Shown: positions 14,290 to 22,721 of the stretch, in pieces
Numbering within the stretch: the stretch's first letter is position 1
How the letters are laid out: every line of letters begins with the position of its first letter
DNA from: Verticillium longisporum
Lineage: Eukaryota > Ascomycota > Sordariomycetes > Glomerellales > Plectosphaerellaceae
DNA length: 64,000 nucleotides
Assembly: GCA_019188255.1 (NCBI GenBank)
Contig: JAETXT010000001.1
Location: 4,154,001-4,218,000 of the forward strand
Direction of reading: 5' to 3'
Notes under the pieces: generated by a model
Told to the model about the DNA's origin: nothing
What the model saw: the letters and a program-made list of their open reading frames with translations, nothing else
Databases searched by the model: none
Position numbers and translations under genes: made by a program

Positions 14290-14925
14290 ATGCTTTCCAT
14301 CTCGAGGCGTCGTGAGATGGATTGTTGCTTGTGATTCGTGGAGTTTGGGCGTGGTGCAAGACGAAGGCCTGGGTGAGGGTTCCTCAGGCATCATCCATTG
14401 GCGTTTTAGACTTCTTTGGGGGGTCATTGGAGCGGCCGGGCGAGCTGCGATAGATACCACTGGACCGAAAATGATACTTCTTGTTCGACTGAGACTTGAA
14501 ACCTCAGCTTGTGAATGTGGTGGCCTTCCATTTTATTTCAATCGTGGCACACTTCACTAGGACATGGTACGCCTACGCGATTTGCCAGTTGGACAGCGCA
14601 GCGAACTAGCAGTACACTGGCGTCGCAATTGAAATAAAAATCATAAAGTTTTGTCGATAAAGCAGAACAATTGCGCCATACTTGACTGGCAGCAGGCCAG
14701 GTTGCGGTACACCAATAGTGACCGCTAAAGTGCAGCTGGCCAATACACACTGTGAAGGCTCCAGACCAGTCGGAACGTTTCCAGCCCTTTGTCGGAACGG
14801 GAAGGAGGCTATGTCCAAGAGCTCGCGATACGCCTCAGAAAATCTTCACACGCACCCCTCAACTCAACGCTCCTCACCCCATCACACTGCAACCTCCCAC
14901 GACAGAGTCCCCTCGCGCCACCGCC
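14290..14925. other. Intergenic
   Basis: This stretch holds the 3' region of the Cys-rich gene and the promoter or leader of the next small gene. No other coding signal is recognised. Confidence 0.5.
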
Positions 14926-15396
14926 ATGTCGTCTCCCACCGCCCAACGTCCCGCCGGCCGCGCCGCCCAGCGCCCTGCGCCCGTGGACACATTCTCCCAG
15001 GGCACCCTCGTCGCGTCCCTCCTCATCAGCACCGTCGCCTACGCCGTCATCGCCGGCGTGGCCTACGGCGACTTTGACACCCTCGTCGCCGGCAACGAGT
15101 CGCTCATTCTCGTCGTCCCCATCGCCCTGACGCTGCAGATCATGGGCCTCCTCATCGGCAGCCAGGAGATCAGCGCCGCATGGCCGGGCCGCCTGGGACC
15201 CCTCTTCACGGCCGGCGCCGCGGCCTTGGGCGCCACGGGCGTCTACGTCCTCGCGCAGAGCCTGCCGCGCGACTACTACATGCTGGCGCTGCTCAACGGG
15301 TCCTTCTACGCCGGCATGCTGGCCGAGGCGGTGACCGGGGTGACGGGCACGCTCATGGGCGGCGATGGCGCCAAGGCACCGCGGAAGCAGGACTGA
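14926..15396 (+). CDS. Small four-helix membrane protein, unknown
   Basis: 156 aa starting at the ATG in GCCATGTCG, a good fungal start context; the open frame extends upstream but that part looks like leader. After about 20 Ala/Pro/Arg-rich residues come four hydrophobic segments. They lie roughly at residues 26-46 (LVASLLISTVAYAVIAGVAY), 58-75, 88-108 and 115-137. A short charged tail GGDGAKAPRKQD follows. No intron and no signal-peptide cleavage pattern. I do not recognise a named family. The even number of helices and short loops suggest an organelle or endomembrane protein, but no function can be assigned. Confidence 0.7.
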   Translation: MSSPTAQRPAGRAAQRPAPVDTFSQGTLVASLLISTVAYAVIAGVAYGDFDTLVAGNESLILVVPIALTLQIMGLLIGSQEISAAWPGRLGPLFTAGAAALGATGVYVLAQSLPRDYYMLALLNGSFYAGMLAEAVTGVTGTLMGGDGAKAPRKQD

Positions 15397-16731
15397 TTTG
15401 TGTGCCGAATCGCTGCGGGGGCTCGAGCATTGGCCGTGGCAGAGGCGAGGCGGTCACGGCTCGGTGGATGTCTTTCATGGTATTCGAGCAACTCAATGTG
15501 GAACACGTGGATGAATCGTGCACGTTGCGGTCCCTGTCTTCCGTTTGACTGATTGTTGTGAAATTCCCTCGACCATTTCAGCAGCTCCTGTGCAGGATGG
15601 TGATGGGCCCTTGCAGCACCCAGCACCCAACCTGCAGCGTGCCCGGTGCTGCAATCATGCCCAAGACGATTGTCAGGTGTTCTGTGTGCGAAATGTGACG
15701 CTGAGGAGCCCCCGGTGTGCTATGTAGACCGAGGTCACCGAATTCACCGTTCTCGCCCTGTCCCAAATACAGAGCGGAGCCCTCGTCAACCCAATGAATA
15801 GCTGCGCTGCACGGCTCATTCGAACCAATGGCACGAGCTTCCCCTGTAGGCAGCTCCACGCCAGACCCGATACGGACTAGAAGCGCGTCTGAATTTCTAA
15901 GCTTGGGAAGCAAGCTCCGTCACGACGCAGCGAAGCTTCCGTTTTGCTGTAGTGCTGCAGCAGCACCTGGTCTATTATTTCCCGACTCATTCGCGCGTCG
16001 CACGACATTTTTCTTCGCACAACCACCTTCCCACTGCCCCCCCCTCCCCTTGCCATCAGTCAGTCTGCGACGTCTTGTTGTATTCGCTTTCTTCTCATCA
16101 AGCGTTTCTTCTGCTCTTGTCGACGCAGTTCTTTGCGTGTGCTCGGCATCTCCCCCTTCTCCTGCAGCGTTCGGACTCCATTGTGGTTCCCATCGCCAAC
16201 CTTTGTTCCTCGACGAATCCCGCGCGCCTCTTGGCACCATATTGGATTCGCAGAAGACTACTCCCGGGTGCCTGCTTTGTCTCGACTACCTAGCGACGCC
16301 TTGCTCATCGTCCTCTTCATCCTCTTCCGATCTCTATCGAGTCGTTGCGCTGGGTTCCTGACCGATACTCCCCCAGCCTTTCCTACGCGTCGCGAGCTGC
16401 ATATTTGATCGCCACGTCCAAAACCACACCCATACCCACCCATTACCTCCCCGAGTCCCCCGGGCAGATCGCTCGACCGACTTCATTACACGTCTCGACC
16501 GACTTCATTACACGTCTCGACCGACTTCATTACACGTCTCGACACGACTCGAACAAGTCTTCCCTGCTGGCTACGTCCCGCGCCATTTGCACCGATTAAG
16601 TACCTGCGTCGCATCTCGCTCCATCACAAAAAACGCCACTACCGCACCTGCCTCACGCGTCTCTCCAACACGACCCGTCCGGCGCCTCTCTCCCTTCCAA
16701 CCCTACACCCACCACTACATCATAAACCACA
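15397..16731. other. Intergenic, long pyrimidine-rich leader of RCC1 gene
   Basis: No gene is seen. Bases from about 15980 onward are strongly C/T-rich on the plus strand, as in fungal promoters and long 5' leaders of housekeeping genes. A 22-bp tandem repeat lies inside it. Confidence 0.5.
16472..16537. repeat. Tandem repeat, 22 bp x 3, in RCC1 gene leader
   Basis: Three identical 22-bp units begin at 16472, 16494 and 16516, each containing CGACTTCATTACACGT, followed by a partial fourth (CTCGACACGACTCG). They end about 195 bp before the RCC1 start codon. Confidence 0.9.
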
Positions 16732-18837
16732 ATGGCTCCCAAGGGAACGACCAAGGCCGCGGCGCCCAAGAAGGCCGCCGCTGCCAGCACCAAGTCTGCC
16801 CCCAAGGCGACGACAACCAAGAAGGCTGCCGCCGCCGCCGCCGCGCCCAAGCCTGCCGTCAACGGCACGTCGGCCGCGTCCAAGAAGCGCAAGGCTGACG
16901 ACGACGAGCCCACCGAGGGCGAGTCCAGCGAGGACGTGCCCAAGACGAAGAAGGCCAAGACGACCAAGGAGCCCGTCAAGAAGGTGGCTGCCGTCAAGAA
17001 GACGACCGCCACAACCACCAAGACCAAGGCTGCTGCTGCTGCTGCCAAGAAGGCTGCTGCCGCGCCTGTTGCCAAAAAGGTCACGAAGAAGGCCGCTACA
17101 CCCCAGAGTGATGTCGAGAGCGCTTCCGAGTCGGAGCCCGAGAAGGAGGCTCCTAAGAAGGCTGAGCCCAAGAAGGCCGCCGCCGCCAACAAGAAGGCCG
17201 AGCCCAAGAAGGCCGCCCCCAAGAAGGCTGCCGTCACAAAGGCCACGCCCAAGGCTGCGAGCAAGCGCAAGGCCACCGAGGAGCCGACCGATGACGAGTC
17301 TGACAGCAAGAAGACCAAGAAGGCCGTCAAGCCCAAGAAGGAGGCCAAGCCCAAGCCCCAGCCCAAGCCTGCTGCTCCCCCAAGCACCCACACACGGTCG
17401 GCCGCAAGATCAACGATGCCCCTACGACCCTGCTCGACGTGTACGTCTTTGGCGAGGGCTCCTCTGGTGAGCTCGGCCTCGGCAGCAAGAAGCACGACGG
17501 CAAGAAGCCCATTGACGTGAAGCGTCCTCGCATCAACCACAACCTCGCCCGCACGCCCGTCGGCGTTGTCCAGATTGCTTGCGGTGGCATGCACGTTGCG
17601 GCCCTGACCCACGACAACAAGATTCTCACCTGGGGTGTCAACGACCAGGGCGCCCTCGGACGCGACACCAACTGGGACGGTGGCCTCCGTGATGCTGACC
17701 AGGCTAGCGACTCTGGGTCGGACGACGAGGACGATGATTCCGGCGTCAACCCCCGCGAGTCTACCCCCACCGCTGTGCCTGCCGAGCATTTTGCTCCCGA
17801 CGCCAAGTTCGTCCAGGTCGTCGCCAGCGACAGCGCCACCTTTGCCCTGACCGAAGACGGTCGCGTCTACGGATGGGGTACCTTCCGCGTAAGTTTGGGA
17901 TCTGTCCGTACAGTGTAACTCGACTAACAAGAAGAAAAACAGTCCAGCGACGGTATCCTCGGCTTCAACCAAGACATCAAGATCCAGATGACGCCGCTGT
18001 ACATCCCCGAGCTCAAGTCGATCAAGGCTCTCGCCGCCGGGTCCAACCATATCCTCGCCCTTGAGCACAAGGGCAACGTCCTCGCCTGGGGCTGCGGCCA
18101 GCAGAACCAGCTCGGCCGCCGCATCATCGAGCGCAACAAGATGTCCTCCCTCGTGCCCCAGGGCATGGGCATCCCCAAGAAGAACATTGAGAAGATTGCC
18201 TGCGGACAGTACCACAGCTTCGCCCTCGACACCAAGGGCCGCGTCTACGCCTGGGGTCTCAACAACTTTGCCGAGACGGGCATCCGCGAGGGCGCTGGCG
18301 AGGATGACGCCGTCATCCTGCGTCCCACGATTGTCGACTCTCTTGAGGAGCACAAGATTGTGGACATTGCTGGTGGTCAGCACCACTCCCTGGCCTGCAC
18401 CGAAGACGGCAAGCTCCTGACGTGGGGCCGCTTCGACGGCTTCCAGGTTGGTTTCGCCGAGAGCGCCGTGTCCGAGGACGATCTCATCCGCGACGAGAGC
18501 AACAATGCTCGCATTCTGGCCGTGCCCACTGTCGTTCGTTGTAAGTTTTGCTTCCCCTTTTCGCGCATCTTCTTGCAACGCATGCTAACGATGCGCAGCC
18601 CCCGAGGGAGTCATCCGCGTCGCCGCCGGCACCGACAACAACTTTGCTATTACCAAGGACGGCAAGGCCTACTCGTGGGGCTTCTCGTCCAACTACCAGA
18701 CGGGCCAGGGCACCATTGAAGACGTTGAGGCGCCCACGCTCATCGACAACACGGCCGTCCGCGGGCAGAAGCTCGTGTCTGCTGGCGCGGGTGGCCAGTT
18801 CTCCATCCTGTGCGGTGTGCCAGCCGAGTCTTCGTAA
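16732..18837 (+). CDS. RCC1-repeat protein, probable Ran GEF (one-base frame break)
   Basis: RCC1 proteins load GTP onto Ran in the nucleus and bind chromatin. Exons 16732-17888, 17943-18540 and 18599-18837; introns 17889-17942 and 18541-18598 are GT-AG and phase-consistent. The first about 215 residues are a histone-H1-like Lys/Ala/Pro tail with acidic patches, fit for DNA binding. Then follow RCC1 blades: YVFGEGSSGELGLG, ILTWGVNDQGALG, VYGWGTF, VLAWGCGQQNQLG, VYAWGLNNFAETG, LLTWGRFDG and AYSWGFSSN. The tail frame and the propeller frame differ by one base. The change falls at the five-C run 17377-17381, where one further C would give a continuous 664-aa protein. No acceptable intron explains it. 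RCC1 is normally essential, so an assembly error is likelier than a dead gene. Confidence 0.88.
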
Positions 18838-19595
18838 AGGACCTGATGGCGAGCAATCTGGTACGGGACAAAAGGCGGCCCTGTGGCCGTGGAAGACGAG
18901 GCATCACCCCTGAGCGGTCGATGCGGGCTCACGAGGAGCTTCACGTGGATGTGACGATGTACGACAGATGGAAGATGGAAACCCAAGGCGTGTCAGCCCT
19001 GGGATGGAATGGCGGTTTTTATTCGAAAATCTGTATATTGTGTTTTTTTTGGGAACTTCACGCCGCTGCCGTTCACCCAGGGCACCATTTTCGAGCGGCA
19101 GCGGCTCTGTGCCGGGGCGGCACCTCATGTCTGGGCGGCATTTTGTGTGTTTATAATCTTAGAGTATTTCAACCACCTCACCTGCTTCGATGCGTCCTTG
19201 CTTCATCCTAGGCGCCACATCTATTGATGCGACACGACTTGATGCGACACGACTTGACGCTTGGGGTTTCCCCCGTCGTACTATCATCTGGAACGGAAAC
19301 CGGACACTGCTTGTCACTGTCGGCTGCAGAACCGTGCAGACCGTGGAGCCGCTGTAATTCAGTTTGATTTTCGCGTCAAGCGTGACGGCCTATGATATAC
19401 ATCCCATGACAGTAGCATCCACCACGCATCGCCATGCGGCCAGGTACGCCGTTTCCCACGCCAAAGCCCGGCGACCAATTTCGTGCCCCCCTGTTTGTGT
19501 CTGCCGCGTGTCTGCCGCGTGTCTGCACAGCTGCTGCTCCGCCATCCCGCCTCGCGCGTCTGCCTCTCGTTCCCGAAAAGAAAAAAGACCCGGCA
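18838..19595. other. Intergenic between convergent genes
   Basis: The RCC1 gene (plus) and YIP1 (minus) converge here. A short iteration GATGCGACACGACTT occurs near 19225-19255. No gene is seen. Confidence 0.5.
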
Positions 19596-20688
19596 CTACG
19601 GCTTCAGCCCGGCCGCCGCCGCAGCAAGGGTGCTCCCCCGCGAGCTGAAGACGCCCATGATGCCGAAGCCGACGTAGAAGAGGGCGAGCGGGTAGGCGAT
19701 GAGGAGGCGCATGCTCATCATGCGGCCGATGGCGACGAACATGCCGGACGCGGCGTAGGTGCACCACAGGATGGCGGCGCTCGTGATGACGATGCCGAGG
19801 GGCGTGTCCATGGGCATGAGGATGCCGAGCAGGCTCGTGGCGACGAGGGGCAGGAGGCAGTAGCCGAGGATGGAGCTCGAGCGCGCAAAGGTCAGCGTCG
19901 TCGAGAAGTGGCCCGGCTTGCCGCCGCTGCCGCCGCCGCTGCCGCCGCCCGTCGCACCGCCGGGCACGACGCCGACGCCGCTGCCGCCGGGCCCGCCGGG
20001 GTATTGGGCGGCCGAGGGGTGGGTGTGCGAGTCGGCTTCGTGGGGGCCCAGCTCGGTGGGCGTCATGAGGGAGAGGATGAGGTGCAGCGAGACGGAGCCG
20101 AGGGCGGCGAGGCCGTAGATGAAGCCAAAGTGGATCTTGCCGGAGAAGAGCAGGAAGGTGCCGAAGAGGAAGAAGGCGAGGATGGGGCCTGCGAGGTCCG
20201 AGTCGTCCATGATGTGCTGGTCGATGCGGCGGAAGGGGTTGAGGACGGCGAGGGTCTGGGGGTGTTAGCAAGGTTGGGCGAGAGAAAGGAAAGAGGGACG
20301 GAAAACGGCAGAGACAGAGGCAGACGCGTACCTTTGTCTGGATGTGCTTAAAGTTGACGCCCAGCTCCTCCAGCAGCGGCGGCTCGCCGTCGTACCCCTC
20401 GGTCGAAAAGGCGGCGAGCCAGCCGGTGCGCAGACCGCCCTGCTCGCCCATGCGTCCGGACACGCCTGCCGCGGCGCCGAATCCGCCGCCGAACCCAGGC
20501 GAGCCCGCGCCGCCAAACTGGCCGCCCGGCTGGGCGCCGTATCCGTATGAAGCCTGCTGGGGGTTCCCCTGGCCCTGGACGCCGGGGCCGTAGGAGGAGG
20601 GGTAGAACTGGAGGTTCTGGGCGCCGGCGCCGGCAGAGGGACCGGCGCCGTAGCCTTGGTTTGGTGGAGGGTTGTAGTAGTTCGACAT
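19596..20688 (-). CDS. yip1: YIP1-family ER/Golgi membrane protein
   Basis: Acts with Rab GTPases and COPII vesicles in ER-to-Golgi traffic. Two exons, 20688-20332 and 20255-19596; intron 20256-20331 (GTACGC donor, CCCAG acceptor with GCTAAC upstream); 338 aa. The start MSNYYN opens an N-terminal Gly/Pro/Gln/Tyr-rich cytosolic half. The conserved segment LLEELGVNFKHIQTKTLAVLNPF spans the intron and is followed by IDQHIMDDSDLAGP. Five hydrophobic segments occupy the C-terminal half (FFLFGTFLLF, LAALGSVSLHLILSL, ILGYCLLPLVATSLLGI, ITSAAILWCTYAASGMFV, LIAYPLALFYVGFGIMGVF). Unusual: a Gly/Ser-rich insert of about 45 residues (VVPGGATGGGSGGGSGG region) lies between the second and third helices. 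Confidence 0.9.
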
Positions 20689-21262
20689 GGCGGGTCGTCG
20701 TTGTGGGGGGAGGGAGGGAGGTGGTTGAGCTTTTGGTGATGTGGACAGGTTGGAGCTTGGGGGGGAGCGAGCTTTCGTCGAGTCGATCAAGCTGTCTGCC
20801 TGCGTCGCCAGAGGGCACGGCGGTGAGTGGTCTGTGCATGGGTCGGTGCCTGGCGTGCTGATTAAGCTGGCAGGGAGGACCTTAAGGGGGGCGTAGGTAC
20901 TGAGTGCTGTGAATGCCCTGGGACCACTGGAAGCAGAGCAGGTGCCTGCGTTGGGTAGGTACCACCTTAGGTGTGTTAGTTCCCTAGCAGGCGGGTGACA
21001 AACAACTTGCACTACAGCCATATAATAGGCCTAAGATCGGTGCTCTAGGGGTAGAGGATACCTAAGCAGCATCCTAACCAGCCAGCAATAGGAAAGGGGC
21101 TTTTGGCTGGGCCGTTTCTTCTGTCACCCGCTTGCCCAGGTTGATGGCAGTGTCAAAATGTGGAAATTGTTGATGGGAAAGAAAGATTATCTATTATTTG
21201 GTACTGAATGGAGCTATGTAGCACCAATGAAGCCATCGCTATTCAATTCTAGAGTCCACCTC
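20689..21262. other. Intergenic
   Basis: Promoter of YIP1 on the left and 3' flank of the NmrA-like gene on the right. No coding signal is recognised. Confidence 0.5.
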
Positions 21263-22156
21263 TCATTCCGCCTTCGTAAAGTCGCTCTCCGTCTCGAGCC
21301 ACGCCCGCACATCCTTGAGCCCGGGGGGGATCTTCCGCAGCGCCTCGATATCAGCATCATAGCCCTCCTCGGCAAACCATCGGAACATGGACCCGAAATC
21401 CTTCATGAGCCACATGATGATCGAGACGAGGATGCCGTTGGCATACGGCAGCTGCCGGCCCGTAGACCTCTTGAAGATGGCCGCAAACTCGTCGAGCGTC
21501 GGGTTCGCGCCCGCCAGCGACACGGCCCTGCCCGCCCACGCCTCGGGCGCCGAAAAGGCCTTGGCCGCGAAGACGCCAATGTCGCTGACGGCGACGAGCT
21601 GCAGGCGCTTGCCGGCGGCGCCCTTGCGCCACGCCGTCGGGAAGACGCGGCCGAAGAAGTCGTCGGTCAGGTTCTCCATGAAGGCGACGGGGCGCAGGAT
21701 CGTCCACGCCATGCGCGTGCCCTCGGCCCGGGCCATGAGGTGCTTCTCGATCTCGTGCTTGTGGATAAAGTGCGGCACGTCGGTCGGGTTCGTGCCCGAC
21801 CGGTCGCCGTGCCGGTCGACGGACGTGTAGACGAAGAACTGGACGCCCGCGGCGAGGGAGGCCTTTGCCTTGGCGCTGCTCGTCGCCTGCGCCGGCCCCT
21901 ATGCCGACCTGCACGCTGAAGACGCCCAAGACGGGCGCGCCGCTGATGTCGTGGGCCGTCTTGAGGACGAGGCTCGGGTCGGCGAGATCGCCCTCGACGA
22001 GCTTGATGCGACTCGACTTGTTGGCGAGGCGCTGTGCTGAGGCCGAGGATGGGTTGCGGGTGACGGCGAGGATGTCGAGGTCCGCATTGTCGGCAACGTT
22101 GATGACGGCGCCGCCTTGCTTGCCGGTGGCCCAAAGATGAGAACTGATCGAGCCAT
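21263..22156 (-). pseudogene. NmrA-like NAD(P)-binding protein, frame-broken
   Basis: NmrA-like proteins are atypical SDRs that sense or use NAD(P). The start MARSVLIFG and the nucleotide motif (ATGKQGGAV in the next frame) identify it. Then come TRNPSSASAQRL, VEGDLADPS, GVFSVQVG, QFFVYTSVDRHG, HFIHKHEIEKHL, TILRPVAFMENL, and a C-terminal part ending SDFTKAE. Two frame changes are needed. One base is missing at about 22128-22132 (inside the glycine motif) and one base is extra at about 21884-21912. They compensate, so total length is 894 bases, but frame 0 meets TAG at 21899-21901 before the second change. No intron with usable signals bridges either point. Either a young pseudogene or two small sequencing errors in G/C runs. 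Confidence 0.82.
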
Positions 22157-22233
22157 TGTGGTGATGCAGTGAAGTGTGGGGTGGTGAAGTCTGTAGTAGT
22201 GTTGGTATTCAGGTAGGAGGGTGCCTGGAACTA

Positions 22234-22250
22234 AGGTAGGTAGGTAGGTA
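22234..22250. repeat. GGTA microsatellite
   Basis: Four consecutive GGTA units occur about 80-95 bp upstream of the NmrA-like start codon, in its presumed promoter or leader. Confidence 0.85.
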
Positions 22251-22291
22251 GTTCCGGGTGGGTAAGCTATGGGAGGCACTGGGCGCACTGG

Positions 22292-22309
22292 CCACCTGGC
22301 ACCAGGTGG
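22292..22309. repeat. Short inverted repeat (8-bp arms)
   Basis: CCACCTGG and CCAGGTGG are separated by two bases. This could be a palindromic factor-binding site in the NmrA-like promoter. Each arm contains CACCTG or its complement, an E-box-like core; function is not shown. Confidence 0.5.
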
Positions 22310-22721
22310 ATGCCACTGACCAAGTGAATGCCACCAACAACAACAATCAATCCTAACCAAGTTGGCATATTCCTTCACTTACGAGGATCATAGAAGCGAA
22401 ACAGGTTTTCCAATACAAATTTCATGCATTATTCGTGCCCTTCAATATTATCCAAGAGATTGTATGGTTTTCCCCCATTTGTCACTTCTTCATCCATCAT
22501 TCTCGGTAGAGACAGACTCCCATGCGGCAACGTGCCAAAAGGAAACGCCAACATTACCAACTCTGTCATAAACACCCCGTCTGCTGATCAGCATGCGCTG
22601 GAGCAGTTCCTCACACCCACCAACACACAACTGGTCATTAAAGACGCTGACGAGCTAGGCCATCACGCACCATCAGACGCGACGGTGTCAGCGTGCCCGC
22701 GCCCGCCACTCATCTGGAAGC

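Larger units (their letters stand above)
22157..22721. other. Intergenic with small repeats
   Basis: No gene is seen. It holds a GGTA microsatellite (22234-22250) and a short inverted repeat (22292-22309), listed separately. Confidence 0.5.

Noticed and set aside
17320..17385. Possible intron bridging the RCC1 frame change
   Set aside because: The only candidate donor (GTCAAG) is poor, no branch site is seen, and adding one C to the C-run gives a better family-like sequence.
16653..18578. 641-codon minus-strand frame opposite the RCC1 gene
   Set aside because: Mirror of Lys/Ala-rich codons; hydrophobic text without family motifs, while the plus strand carries RCC1 blades and introns.
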